From NCBI GenBank assembly GCA_947846985.1, contig CANTUZ010000024.1, positions 372,001-436,000 on the forward strand: 64,000 nucleotides of DNA, written 5' to 3'. Shown here one piece after another: positions 39,101 to 52,612 of this stretch. The stretch comes from Fratercula arctica (taxonomy: Eukaryota > Chordata > Aves > Charadriiformes > Alcidae). The position numbers and the translations under genes are program-made. The notes below the pieces were generated by a model, which worked only from the letters and a program-made list of their open reading frames with translations, did no database searches and was not told the DNA's origin. How positions within the stretch are numbered: the first letter of the stretch is position 1; the number at the start of each line of letters is the position of its first letter.

Positions 39101-42100
39101 TTGGGGGGGGGGGCAGGGGCTGGCCCAGCCCTCGGGAGTGGGCGAGGAGGGCTGGGGGCGGGGATACCCCGTGGTAAAACGGGGTGTTGGCTCTCGCTGC
39201 AGGGCTGGGGGGGCCGGTCCCTGCCCGGCTGGGGACCGGCTGGGCCGGGGGCGGTGGGGAAGTGGGGTGCGGGCGCCGCCTGGCTCCGGGCCCGCTGTGC
39301 GTGGGGGGTCCCTGGGGCAGGGGAGAGCAGGGAGGGGGCGGCCGCCTCCCTCTCAGCAGAGGCGACAGAGCGGGGTGGGAGCAGCCGCCTCTCCGCGCCC
39401 CTGGAGGGTTTGGAGGGAGCGCCCCCCCCCCAACCTTCCCTCACCGCTTCGTGGGGAGCACCAGCGAGCGATGCTGCGATGGAGCAGCCTTCCGTGATGG
39501 GGGGGCTGGGGGGTCGCTGCTCCCCCCGGCACCCAGAGGGGACCCCCCCTTTGTTCCCTCCTCTTCTGCCGGGTTTCCTTCTGCGATTCCCGTTTCCTTC
39601 TGCCATTCCCGTTTCCTTCTGCGTTGCTGTCGCGGTGTTTCCCCGTTCCCTCGTCGGGGAGGTGGTGGGAAGGGGCGATTGACTCTCTTGCTCTGCCACC
39701 GGTTGGGAAACCAGGTTTTTTGCCCTCCAGGATTCTGCCTCCTTTCTTCCCTACCCCCCCTCCGCCCCCCACCTTTTTCCCTGGTTAAAAGCAGGAGGTG
39801 GGGGGGAAGCAGCCAGGAAAACTTTCATATCTCTGCTTTAACGTGGAGCAAGAGAGTCCAGAACTGCCGCCTGCTTCCCTATGGGCAGCGCAGGCAGCCC
39901 TGCCCGCACCCCTTTCCCTTTTGTCGTTGGGGGGGTGGGGGGTGAAAATGCCGCTTCTGGGGAGGCACAGGCCCTTCCTGGCTCGGCGTTTGGGAAGCCG
40001 GGTGGCACGGTTCCTCTCTCCCCTTTGCCGAATTTCCCAAAATAAGAGTGTTCGAGGTGTTTAAAAAATGCTCTCCCTTCTCTTCTCCTCCGTGCCGAGA
40101 AAGAAGGGTCTCTTTGATGGTGGGGGGGGTGTGCTCTGCCAGGAAGGGGGGAGGAGGAGGAGGTTTGGGCAAGCGGAGGGTAGCTGAAAGCAAGGAGGAA
40201 GAGCGACAGCATATGGATGTGATCGTATCGATTCGCTTTAGCTGCTTTGCCTTCCTCGCCTTCTGTTTGCTGAAATCACCCCCCTGAAAAGGGATTTTTT
40301 TTTTTTTTTAAAATTTTTTTTTTTTGAGCCTGCCTTGGCTGCTGACAGGCTGGAGGAGGAAGGGGGGGGTACAAGCCCGTGGGGAACGGCGTCCTTCTGG
40401 AAGAAGGTGTGGGAGGTTTTGACTCTTATTTCTCAGTGTTCTTCGGTGGGGGCTGGGGGAGGATTGCAACAACGTGCGGTTCAAGAGGATGGTGGTTTTT
40501 GAAGGATTTGTGTGTGGTTGGCTCTCGGCAGAGGATCGCGTGCAGGGAGAGCCCCCCACCCCTCCAAGGACTGCTGCTTCGCTCTGGCACACCGCTGGAT
40601 GCTCCTCTTGCCGAGGGCAGATGCGATTCCAGCTTGCGTGGAGGCCAGGGCAGCTCGGCGCAGCCATGGACCCGGGGTGCTGTTGGGGCCCAGCACCCTC
40701 GGGTGCCTCCCCCGCCTTTGCACCTTATCCAAAACGGGGCTCGTATCCCCTTGGATGGGTGTCCGTAGGGATCCCCCTGCCCCACCGTGATTTAGGAGCA
40801 TGCCTGGAATTTTTGTTGTGTTCCTGGTTCTCCTGAAAGAGGCGAAATAGACCCGTCTCGGGTGCCGGCGACCTGGTTTCCGAGCCGTTAAGATCTTCCG
40901 CGCGAGGTGCAACCTTCGCTTCGGCGCTTTTCCTGATCACGAGGCTGCGTGAAACTGAATGTGACGTGCGGCTGACAGGGAGCATCCATCTTTGCAGCGC
41001 TGCGGTTTGCCCGTGCCGAGGGCAGGCTGGCTTCCTCTTCCAACGGCTAACGGGCTCCCGACGGCCGTGGCCCCCGGTTCCACTTGAAGCATCCCAATCC
41101 CCGCTGTGCTTCTGGCTGCTCCGGTGCCGGGCAAGGGATCACTGCCTGCTTTCAGATGTTTCTAGGAGGGGAAAAGGAGAAATACCTCCTCGGCAGAGTT
41201 AATTAAACTTAAGATGCTCTTGAAAGTGTCTTTTCTGCCAATGTTTTCTTCCAAGAGAGCAGCACGGGGCTCGTGAGCAACCGCTCGGAAGATGCAGGGG
41301 AGGTTTAAATGAGAGGAGCTTCCCGGATTCATTCACTGAGCTGCTTTCATCGCTCACTGCTCCCTTCAGCTTTTAAGGAAAAACAATCACTGAAGCTTTT
41401 TTTTTAATTATTATTTATTTCCCTGTTAATTGACAATTCTCTGCGCTTTGTGCTTTTCCCCCCCACAACTACAAACTGCTCACTGGACCCTGGTCTTGCA
41501 GGGGGATAACTGACTTGCCTGGGATAACTCACTCACCTGGGATAACCTGGGATAACTCACCCTTTTTCAGGAGCCAGCCGGGGGGGGAGCTTTGGCGAGC
41601 GGCCCCCCTCATCCCAGCTCGGAAGGAGTCTTGTTGCACTGCTCAGGCCTAAGAATCGCTGATTTTTAAAACATTTTGGCAATAACAAGAACTAGGGATG
41701 TGGGAAAAAAAAAAATTAAAAAATCCATGGTTTTGTGTTTCATTTTTTTTTTTTTTACAAGCCAGTGCATTACCCCACGGAAAGTGACTTTTATTTTTTA
41801 ACGGAGCACTTGGTTTGGGTGGTGTTTAAAGCCGCTGATGTGCAGGCGCCGAACACACGGCTCTGCATCGTGTTTGCGCTGAGGCACCACGGCAAAATAT
41901 TTCTGTTTAAAAAAAAAAAAAAAAAAGAGAGATTGGTCATAAATCTAATCCCCGTGTAAAGCTATCCACCTCGCGCGCAGAAATTCAACCTATCAGGCCG
42001 TGCCACATGCTGCTGCAGTTTTATAGCGTTGGATCGACTGCTGGAAGATGGAGAAGAAACTTATTTCTGCCGGAGCCGCCGTGCCGAGACCTCGCTGGCG

Positions 42101-45100
42101 CTTGGGGTTTGGGGATCCCTTTGCTTCCGTTGCTGCTCGGTTCCGCGAGCGATTCCCTCCGTGGAAAGCTGCGTTTTTTGGGTTTCACCCAGAGAGTGGT
42201 GGATTTCTGCTCCTTAATCTCGAGGTGGTTCAGAGGAGCTGGGTTACAGATGGCTGGGGTTTCATTTGCTGTGCCTTTTTTTCATTGCATGTAGGTTATT
42301 TTGCAGGGTTTTTTTTTAAACACGTGGGATGATCTATCGCTGCTCCGTAACTTAGTTTGCAGCATCTCTGGGCGATGCACCAAATGATGGGGCCTGAGAC
42401 ATGAGATGTTGTGATGAGCCCATGTTTCTCTGTCTCACTGTTATGGAGAGATTTGACCGGTTTCAGTATTTCAGGTAATTTGGCTATTTAAAAAAAATAT
42501 CACAAATATTCACCGCCTTGGCTGCGCTTTCTTCATGAGGTTTCCGAGGAAAGTGGTGGAAAAGTGCGTTGCTGTGCCTGCACACATCCCAGCGGAGCGT
42601 CCGCCTGGGGAGAGGCTCACTTTGCCGTGGCACGTCCTTATTGTGAGAGCTAGAGTTGAAAAGCTTATCTGGGTCATTAGAAAAAGAGAGATTATTATTT
42701 TTTTTTTTAACTATTTTTCTCCCTTAAAGAGCATTGCTCTGAAATTGGGACTTTGGTGAATACGTGACGGCTGGGGTCTTGCTTTTGGGGGCTCGTACGG
42801 TTGCCCGTGCTGTCATGATGCGCTTGGGGTGGATGACAAAGGTGCTGGTCGCCCGTGGATGTGCGGGGCTGCTTGTTTCCATGCTTTTTTTTTTGTTGTT
42901 CTTGGTTTTTTTTTTTAAAACTGGAAATGAATGGACATAAAGTTTAGGTAACCTTAAAGTGGAGCTTCGTCCCTGGTGCTTGTCCCGGTGCTTTCCAGCT
43001 CCCTCTGGAGAGATGATGGTGATGTTCCCCCTTCTCTGAGCATCCCCAGCCCAGCATCCTAAGCTTTCCTGCTTTCTCCCGGACCTCTGGCTAAACTGGG
43101 AACCAGCCTTCCTTGCTGGGACTAACCAGTTCCCTCCTGTTGTCTTATGGTCTTGTGCAAAAGCGGAGTTGGTGATTGTCCCAGGTCGGCTGGCTTTAGG
43201 TTTATCAGCCGCCTCGTTGCGTGCACAGACCTCAGGAAGCTCATCCCGTCCATGGGACGTGGGTCAGGGAAGAGACCACAACGCTGGGACTTATTCGTTT
43301 TTTTATTCTCCACAATTTTCATATAAATGTGACTTATCACTCCTAATTGCTCGCTCTGAGCCCTCACGAAGGCGGGATTATTTAAGATGTATTGAGGAAA
43401 GAGGGATAACGCTGAGCTTTGGATGGCAATTGGTTTTGCAACTCTGCCCCTTGGATGTGGAACATTACCCGGGTATTTGTGATAACGGTATCCAGAATAT
43501 GCCTGAAATCCTTCTGAAGACCAGCATTTGGAATTCGGAGGGTGTGAGGAGAGGCGCTTCCAAGCCTCCTCTCTAAAATTAGACCGAAGACCGGCGTGGA
43601 GGAGTCTATTAAGAGCTTCAGGGGCTTTTTTTCCACGGAGCCTCGAGGCAACTGTTTCACGTTGGTCCTGCGGAGCCGCATCCATTTTGTTTCATCCCGC
43701 ACCCAAGTCTTTTGGCTTCATATTTCCAGGTAGGTGGTGCCAACTCCGGTGGAGCCGGGCATGTGCCGGAATGGCTTGACAGCCTTTCATTGGATGGAGG
43801 GTGCCGCTGCTCAGGCTTGAGTGCGTATTTTGGGGCTGAACCCTGAAATATTCCGATTTCAGAGTCCTGATGGTAGATTAGAGGCAGCCCTCGCTCGCAA
43901 GCCCTGCCTGGTTCCTCAAGGTCGGAGGAGCATCCTGCTGGATGACCGAAAGAGTTGCAAGAAGGGAGAAAGAGGCATTAAAAGATCATTAAGGTGGCGA
44001 TGAAAAGAGAAAACCAGAGGATTTCTCTGTTCAGGCTGAAATGAGCTGTCTCCTCCAGTCCTGCGGTGCAGTGGGGAGTGGTGAGGAAGGAGGAAAAGTG
44101 TTTGTGCTCGGAGGTGCCGGAGGATAGTCCCGAGCTGCACGTTTCCTCCGGTTTATTGGGTTTTGTCACAGCAGTTGGTGTTCTCGGAGCAGTTCTTTTT
44201 TCCTGTGCAAATTTTTCACGCGCGGGCTTTAAAGGCAATCTCGCTGCTGTTGAATGCGCGGTGCCGTCGGGGTGGCTGGGGCGGGCACGCGCCGCGTCCC
44301 AGCTGCCTTTCGGGTGCCTGCGTCAAACAAGCAGCTCGGTACAGCTGCGTGGGGGCTAATAATATAACAACTCGTGGCCGTCTGCCCTTCAGTTTAATGG
44401 AAGAGTTAAAAATGCCTTAAAACACCCAGTTGTGGATGCTGTAGTGTAGCGGTGCCACTGCTCCGCACCCCGGTGCTGCTGCACTTGGGATACTGGAGTA
44501 AATTGCACTGACCATAAGCTCAAACCGCCTGAAGCCAGTAAGTATGTTTTTCCAGGGTATCCTGGACTTAGGCCTCATTTTCATTGAATCTCAGAAAATG
44601 AATGCAAGAGTCCCGTTTCTTTGGGATTAGACCTGACCCAAAACCCATCTGTCACCTCGGGAAGAGGGTGCCGCTGTTTATTGCCTGGTTTCCATCTCCT
44701 GGGCCTGCAGCTTTGGGTTATGCCCTGTCCTGGGAGCAGAGCAGTTCTGTGCTGCTGTGCACAAAGACAAAACATTTAAATACTTATTTTTCATTCCATT
44801 TAATGCTCTGATTTGGTGTTGGGGGCTAGAAACAGGATCTTTGTCACCAAACCTGCATAAAGATAAATATTTGCAGGGAACAGAAACCCTTCTACATGCG
44901 GCGTCTCCAAGCATTGCCTTTCCCCACCCAATTCTTTCCGGGCCTGAAACTGGGGTCTCAGGTGGCCAGGGCTCTCTGGGGGCAGGCGGGCGCATCCCTC
45001 CTCTTCCCAAGGTGGAGGGATCCCGAGAAGGAAGCTATGGAAACGGGATTTGGGAGGAAAGAGGCCAGAGTTCTCCCTGCTCTCTTGGTGAGCTCGTGTG

Positions 45101-48100
45101 TTGGGGTCAGGCTTTTTATCCCTCTTCTGCCGAGCCCAAATAACCTTTTGGTCACGTCCCTCCCAGCAGGGAAACAGAGGGAAGGGTGTTTCTTCAAGCT
45201 CCCAGCAAGGAAGGGGGATGCGTCCTCCTGAAAGGCCTCTCGTCCGAGACTAAATCTACCTCTTTTCCCCCAAACTGATCTTTCCCATCGACATCCTGGC
45301 ACGAAGACTTGAAAGGGAAAGATCTCGCCCTGCGCCCTGGAGTCGCATCCTTCCTTCAAGGCAGCCGGGAAGGGAGATGGATAACCTGAAACCCTTGCCC
45401 CACCACGAGTTCTGGGTTTAACAGTTTGCTTGTCTTTTTTTCTTTTTCCTTTTTTTCCTTTTCCCGACTGCCTAACACAGTTTGTAGGAGAAGAGAGATA
45501 ATTCACTTTAATGAATTATAAAACTTGTTTCACTGCAGTGGGTCTTCATTTCTCCTTTTGTCTGCAGCAGAGTCACTGTTTGAGTAGAATAAAATTAACT
45601 TAGTCCCTGAAAAGACAAAAGAGCTGAAACTCCTCGCTGCTGAGAGGAGCTGAGGGAGGGAGGGGGCAGGACATTATCTCGAAGGCCCCACGTGCTTTGC
45701 CAATCATAATGTTTTGGGGTGGGTTTTTTTTGTAATCTGGAGGTTTGAGTTTAAACACTTTGCCATTTAAAAATGGTTCTTTTATATATTTTTTTTTTTT
45801 TTTTTTCCCCAGTCGGTCGCTGAGAGCTTTGTGCACCTCCCCAGAAACAAACTGTGTAAAGTTAATGAAACTCTGCAGCATCGTTACAGACATCTGCAGG
45901 GGTAGTTCCCCCGTCTGCGCTCCAGCAGCTGCCCGCGGTTAGCGAGGGACCGGGATATTGGGTGGGAAACCTACTCGTCCTTACTGCTGCCTGATCCTGG
46001 GGAATTTTAAGTTTTGTGCTGTGAAGTGTTTGTTAAAAGTTGGATCGCTTGTCTTGATGAGGTGGCTGAGTGAAGGTCTGCACCAGGGCTTGGAAGTCTG
46101 GGCATCAGCTGAGCAGCCCCCAGTTTGCTCCCAGTTTAAAGCCAGCCCTTAGATGGGGGTTTGTAGCGATCACCCGACGCGGGTGACTGAGGTGTCCCCA
46201 CGCAGGTGGAGACGCTGCTCCCGTGTCTGGGAGGAAGCTCTCGGCTCCTCTCACGCCCCGCACAGTCTGGCTGACTTTTGTCACCAGCCAAGAGATGATG
46301 TTCTTTAGACTTTTTTTTTTTCTTTTTTTTTTTGGTTTTGCAAAGGAAATTTGGAGTGAAACGAAATCAGTCCAACAGATGCAGACTTTCAGAGAGTTTC
46401 AAAATGGTTGCTTGGTAATAGTCCCTCGTTGTTGAATAAGTCCAAACCTAATGCGTTTTCCCCTTCTATGAATCACTCCTTAACTTGCTGCTTATTAAAG
46501 TCCCTGATTCTAATTTAATCTTGGAGACCTGACAATTTTAAATACCTACTAGTGCGGCGTGAGCCCGCTTTGGCGTTTCAATAGCTTATTGTTTTAGTCC
46601 CGGCAACCACCATTTCAACAAACCAACAAACCTTTCCAGGAGGAACGTGGCACTTTGGTGTCCGTGTCGGAGTCTCCGCTCTCTCTTCAAAGGCCCCGGT
46701 TTAACGTGACGCTGCGTGTTCAGGGGCCCCGGAACAACACGCGCGCCCGCTGAAATAGGGGGGAAAGATGCTCGTAGGCTTGTTTTTAATGGAATGGAAG
46801 ATCAGATTCTGAATTTCTTTAGCAAAACTGTTTTAAACTAACCTCCCTTCCGGGCTCGGCTGTATTTAGTCAGTGTATTTCACTGAAATTTGGATAAATT
46901 GAAGGAATGACGGGTCGGGAAGCTTGCTACAAGCCACCAAAGATGTCTTGACAAATTGCCGGGCACCGTAGGGCAGTTTCGGCTGTTGCAGTGTGCCGGT
47001 GAGCCGGTTTTCTCCGTGGCTTGCAAATGGGGCTTGGTTGGACCACGAGCAGCCCCCAGACTCCTTGTTTCCTCTTCTCTGTATGGGCTTTTCTTGTTTT
47101 GCTCTCATTCTGGTATTTTTATGCTAATTGTACCTGCTTTACTCTCATTTGGAAAACTGTGGACCCAAAGTGCCGCTGGCTAGTTTTACCTTTGGGCGCT
47201 GAATGGGATGGGAGTGGGAAGCGGGCAGCTGCCGGCCGTGGTTGGCATCCCACGCTTTGTGGTGGGGATAGAAATAGGACTGTTGTCCCTCGGCTTTCCA
47301 CTGGGACACCACCGTGAGGACAATATGGCGTTACAGCCGGTCCGTGGTGTCAGGGATGGGCGACCCGTCTATTAAAATCCCCGTGAAAAGTGGGCGAATG
47401 AGGAGACCCAACCTCGGCGTTCCACTGGAAAATTCAAGAGGACAGATCTCAGCCTTGGTTGTGTTGCGTTTTGGAGAGAATTGGTGGTTTCAGAGGGGTA
47501 AACCTGCGCTGAATTCTAGTGAGGTTGTGCCCAGCCCGTAGAAGATAAGTAAGTGAATTACGCTGAGGCAGTCCTGATGGGTCTGTTCCTGGCGGATGTT
47601 GTTCTGCTTCCTGGGAGTTTGCTGGTGAAACCTTGTTAACCAGTTCCTTTGCCTTGAGATTAGCAGGCTTTGAAGTAGTATTGAATATCAAATTTAAAAA
47701 AAAAAAAAAAAAAAAAATCATTGCTTCCCTCATGTAATTGTCTTCCAGTTTTGCCAAAATATTTTTCAGAGTACTTGGTAGTCTGAAGCTGCATCATGAT
47801 GATGATGATGGTCATGATCATCATCTGCTTGGTATTAGCTAATGAGAAGGAAGGAAAGAAAGAAAGTCCGAAAAAAACATGAAGGGGGGGGATTTGGTCC
47901 AGGATCCCTGTGTTTTGGAAAAGGGCAGGTGGGGAATAAGCAGCGAGGGAATAGATGTGTCCTGGTGGAACCCACCCCATTTCCGTGGCTGGCCTTGCTG
48001 CGGAACGCCGTCCCCTCTGGGTCCTGCGGGGTGGGAGACTTCGCGCTGCTCCCCGGCACAACGGAGAGCCGCGACAGCCTATGGGACCAGGCTTGGTTTT

Positions 48101-50174
48101 TCCCCAGAAAAATGATTAGGAGAGATTTATTGTCTTCAGATGTGTTGATTTGAAATACCAGCAGCATGGATGCAAGTGTGTGTCCTGACCTGCGTTTTAT
48201 TATTTGGTTCCGCCTGGAGATTCAGCTCAGGATTTAGGCGACACAGGAGTGATGCTGCCGGTGTCCCCAGCCTTTAGTGCTACAGGGGTGTTACAGCTTC
48301 CAATTGCTGGCTTTATTACTATTTTTATATTTACGCCACCAACAACTGTCTGTCGTTGGATGTTTAGTTCTGGCTGAATTTAAAATTCAGTAGAAGTGTT
48401 GTCGTTAAATCTTTTTCTGCTCCCCAATGGCTGTTGTGGCGTTTACCGCTCTTTGGATGGTGGGCTTTCTTCTTGCCATAACTTCCTAGAACGGATTTGT
48501 GTATGGAATATATGTCTGGCCTTCCTGCCATCTTCACACCGGGGTTGAGTCTTCTGGGCTCAACCTCGGTACCAGCCTGAACCTTCAAACTCTCCCTCTG
48601 CTTTTCATCTCTTACCCCCTTCTCCTGCGCGGTTCAATGTGATGGGCTCATCGTTTGTCCCCGGTGTTGGGAGCCAATTTTATTGCTTATTTTGGGGTTG
48701 TGGCACCGTCGTCATTTCCTCGGCTGGTGCATGGTGGTCACATCATGGACTAAACCTCGCCCTGCCATCACGTGCTACGTTAGTGCTTTAACAAGTGACT
48801 TTATAATTCAAACTTTCCAAATATTTCGTCCCAATAAATTAACTCCAGGTGATCGCATCCTACTTTTCTGGTTGGCTGCTTCTTCTTACCTTCCTGATTA
48901 GTTACCTGGGAAAGCTTGAAGGTTTGCTGCCCTAGAGACCCTGGCCACCCGTCCTTTGTGTATTATATATAAGAATCACTGTAAAAGTGTAAATGAAGAG
49001 AAGATGGGGACTTGTGGGCTAATCACCCGGCAGAGCCGATGGGAATGGGGAGAGATTTCTCAGCGATGGATCACCTGCAGATAATGAATTGGGTTCGGGA
49101 AACAGAGCCGCATAAAAGCAGCTATTGTTAGCACTTTCACAGACTTCGTCAAAGGCCTTTTCATACTGGAAATAGAAGCACCCAGAGGATGGGTCCTTAT
49201 GAAAGGACCCTAAAATTCAATTAAATGAACAGTCCAGTGATGTTTTACCAATACCTTTCCCCATCCTGGCCATAAAGATCTTTCAGAAGCCTTGAAACAG
49301 CGGGAGAAAGGACAGGGCAGGAGGAGAGATCTAAGGCATCTCCAACCACCCCTAATTTGTTAGAAAAAGTTTCATCTCTGCCGAATCTCCGCGTGCCTTA
49401 AAACAAGGATGAAAGGTCTGGAGGAATATGGGGGAGTGTGGAAAAAGCGTGAAACGGTCCTAAAAATCAGAGAATGGGAACGGCTGAGGACAGAGGAAAA
49501 TGCTGAAGAAACTTTTTGCGGCGGTGGGCTGCTGTCGATGAGGAGGTGAGATAAAGAAGTGTAGGATGGAGGTTTCCATAGGGGGACGCACCTGGGGTTG
49601 TGCAGTCTCGTCCTTGGTACCAGTTGATGTTTCTCCATGGCATGGTGAAGAAAGGATGAGCTGCGAGGCTGGGCTGCAGTGCCCGGGTGATACCAGTGAA
49701 GACCAGTTGAGTACCAGTTGGCAGGGCTGGGGCTGCCCTGAGCATCACACGTGGACCCGGTGTTGGGGAACTGAACTTCAACTGCAAAAACCTGCAGCCG
49801 AGGGCACGTTGCTTAGACATGAATGCTGAGAGACAGTCAGCAAAACCATCTCAGTTCTGGGGTTTAAATGAAGAGCGGGTCAACTTTTGTCTGGGATCAG
49901 ACCTAAACGGCTTCTTCATGCCGTATGGAGAGAGGTTTCCCAATGTAATACCTTCTTTTCCCTGCCCCGAGACCCCAAAACACATCATTTCTTCAAGCAG
50001 AACCTCAGGATTTCTCAAAACTTCTCAGCCATAATGCACTTGGGCTCTCTCTTAAAAAAAAAAAAACCCAACAAACAAAACAATTTCTTATCCCGCATTT
50101 CTCCTCTCCGTTCTCCCGTGACCTGCCACTTGGTCTGCACATCTTTGGTGGACACAGCCTGGAAATAAACCTTA
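39101..50174 (+). other. GATAD2B intron 1, first part
   Basis: No coding homology was found on either strand. It holds a threefold 19-bp repeat CCTTCTGCGATTCCCGTTT (39575-39625), A/T homopolymers (40297-40325, 41701-41760, 41909-41926, 45781-45806, 47695-47717) and a four-copy GATAAC cluster at 41505-41556. GC falls clearly relative to the gene-dense left part. The longest frames lack splice or family support. Confidence 0.6.
41505..41556 (+). repeat. four GATAAC motifs in short tandem repeat
   Basis: GGGATAAC recurs with cores at 41505, 41523, 41541 and 41551, spaced 18, 18 and 10 bp with ACTCACCT-like spacers. It is both a micro-tandem repeat and a cluster of WGATAA-type sites. Confidence 0.7.
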
Positions 50175-50665
50175 TTGGGGCCCAAACCACCACCTCATTA
50201 GTTTATAAATCTATGGTAACTACCATGTAATTAAAGCCTAATTAGTTATTTCCCCCTTTGTAAACGAAATTGTTCCATTTTATCTAATAAAGGCAAACTT
50301 GGGTAGTACCAGTGCTCGGAGTGGCATAGGCTCTGCTTAATTACCAGCTTCTCTGCAGCCCATAGGTTGGCTGAATGCATGATAGTTACTGGGTGTTATA
50401 GATTACATGGTTATTTGTGCGCTGTGTAATGGCTTTATTTTTAGAAGATGATTTGATAATGCTTTCAGCGTGTAAAACCAGTGAAACCTGTGTGTGCTAT
50501 CTTGAAAAAGATGTAATTTGTAAGTCGGGTCACTTCTGCTCGCTCCACAAATAAATTAAGTGTAGGACTAATACTAATTACATGCGGAGAGTCTCTCCAA
50601 ATTGACGCTCGCGCTCTTGTTAACCTTTGATTAGCACCATTTTGTGATTTGCAACCCAAAATGGA
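50175..50665. promoter_or_regulatory. candidate conserved non-coding enhancer
   Basis: This AT-rich block contains four TAATTA homeodomain cores (50228-50233, 50239-50244, 50338-50343, 50575-50580). It also contains further TAAT/ATTA words, and lacks homopolymers and repeats. No frame is coding. The composition resembles vertebrate developmental non-coding elements. Conservation itself was not tested. Confidence 0.4.
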
Positions 50666-50994
50666 AGGTGCCCGTTTCACGGGTTATTTCAGCTGCCGGG
50701 TCTTGCCGACCGTTTTCATCTGAACCGTTGGGATGCTGATTCCCGTTCCGTGTTTGGCACAGCCCCATTTCTGCTGGGTTTTGGGTTAAGCCGTCCCTTC
50801 ACCAGCTTTGGAAAACGATTGAAGTGACTCCGTTAACAGAGAGGGTTTAGACCTCCTGGCCCGTGAATGCAGCTCCTGCCGTTGCAGGCAGCAGCTTTGT
50901 GCAGGAATTGCCAACACCTTCAAACACGCTTCAACCGCAGGTACCTGGTCGCTGAGCAAGCAGCAGTCACTCATCTGAGGCACCCACAAAACAG

Positions 50995-51895
50995 ACTCAT
51001 GGAAGAGTTTGGGTGGAAAGGGACCTTAAAGCTCATCTTGTTCCCCCCCTGCCCCGGGCAGGGACACCTCCCGCCAGCCCAGGTTGCTCCAAGCCCCGTC
51101 CAACCTGGCCTTGAACCCCTCCAGGGATGGGGCAGCCACAGCTTCTCTGGGCAACCTGGGCCAGGGGCTCACCCCCCTCACAGCCAAGAATTTCTTCCCG
51201 ATATCTCATCTCAGTCTCCCTCTGTCAGTGTAAAACCCTTCCCCATCGTCCCACGGCTCCCCTCCCTGCTCCAGAGTCCCTCCCCAGCTTTCCCGGAGCC
51301 CCTTTAGGGACTGGCAGGGGCTGGAAGGTCTCCCTGGAGCCTTCTCTTCTCCAGGCTGACCCCCCCAGCTCTCTCAGCCTGTCCCCACAGCAGAGGGGCT
51401 CCAGCCCCCACGCCGGGGCAGGACCCTGCACTTGTCCTGGTTGAACCCCATGAGGTTCACAGGGAGCCACTTCCCCAGCCTGTCCAGGTCCCTCTGGATG
51501 GCATCCTGTCCCTTGGGTGTATCACTGCACCACTCAGCTTGGTGTCATCTGCAAACGTGCTCAGAGTGCCCTTGATCCCAGTGTCCATGTCACTGATGAA
51601 GATATTGAACAGTGCTGGTCCCAGTATGGACACCTGAGGGACACCACTTGTCACCGATCTCCATCTGGACATTGAGCCGTTGACCACCACCCTCTGGATG
51701 CGACCATCCAACCAATTCCTTATCCACCAAACAGTCCCACCATCAAATCGACATCCCTTCAATGTAGAGAAAAGGATGTTGGGGGGCACCATGTCAAAGG
51801 CCTCACAGAAGTCCAGACAGACGACATCCATAGCTCTTCCCTTGTCCGCTGTTGTAGTCACTCCATCACACAAGGCCGCTAGGCTGGTGATGATA
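50995..51895 (-). mobile_element. CR1 LINE, 5'-truncated, with reverse-transcriptase fragment
   Basis: The 3' end is at about 50995 and the element reads leftward. The minus frame 51895-51457 retains [46 protein letters not shown] and the catalytic FADDTKL of the CR1 reverse transcriptase, then a 3'UTR. It is only the C-terminal part of ORF2 and therefore dead. The 5' breakpoint is near 51895, where similarity stops. Confidence 0.93.
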
Positions 51896-52099
51896 AGAAG
51901 ATGAAGACGAGATGCCAAACCTGTAGCTGGCGTCTTCAAAACCATCCAGGTGTTGGAAACCATGGCTGGTTGGAGCTCCAGCCCAGGCTCTGCTGGCCCT
52001 AGGGTGGGGAGATGCTCTCCTCCAGCGAGCAGGGACGATGGAGATGCTCTCCTCCAGCCAACCTCATGCCGCAGTTGGCTTCGCCGCCATCCCTCGGCA

Positions 52100-52238
52100 T
52101 CTTCACTGGGACCAGTGATGGAGAGGATGCTTTGACCAACCTGGTCTACTGGGAGATGTCCCTGCCCAGGGCAGGGGGTGGGACTGGATGATCTTTAAGG
52201 TCCCTTCCCATCCAAACCGTTCCATGATTCTATGACAC
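52100..52238 (+). mobile_element. CR1 LINE 3' tail fragment
   Basis: GGGAGATGTCCCTGCCCAGG through 'ctttaaggtcccttcccatc' to 'ccatgattctatgac' is a CR1 tail with the terminal ATTCTATGA repeat unit. It lies on the strand opposite to the 51 kb copy, 200 bp away. Confidence 0.9.
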
Positions 52239-52439
52239 CTTGGGGCGTGGGATGTTTTGGGGGGGGGTGAGCAGAGCCCTGCATGCGTGGCTGGGCGTGC
52301 AGAGCGTCGAGGGACCCCGGCGGGGGTTTTTTTCGGGAGGGAAACAGTTAAAATACCATCAGAGGAAAGGAGCTCTCATGAATGAAGACAAAGTTTGGCG
52401 GGGGGCCAGGGGCTGCTGGCGGCCGGGGGGAGGGAGGGG

Positions 52440-52612
52440 GCGGCAGCCAACTGACTCTTATACCACAACCCACTTAAAAAAAAAAAAAAAAAAATTAAAA
52501 AAAAAAATTAAGAGATAATTCCATGTCCTGAGGTTACAAACCGGCTGCAACTGGTTTTTTTTTCTCTCTCTCTCTTTTTTTTTTTTTTTTTCCTCTCTTT
52601 CCCTGCCCCGCG
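52440..52612 (+). repeat. A-rich then CT/T-rich low-complexity tract
   Basis: Two A runs (52474-52494, 52498-52507) are followed by (CT)n and T17-type tracts. The pyrimidine part ends in CCCCGCGAG and could serve as a 3' splice site at 52612. Confidence 0.7.

Noticed and set aside
43122..43685. 187-codon minus-strand frame in the GATAD2B intron
   Set aside because: No recognisable domain, no splice-site structure, ordinary intronic composition; a chance frame.
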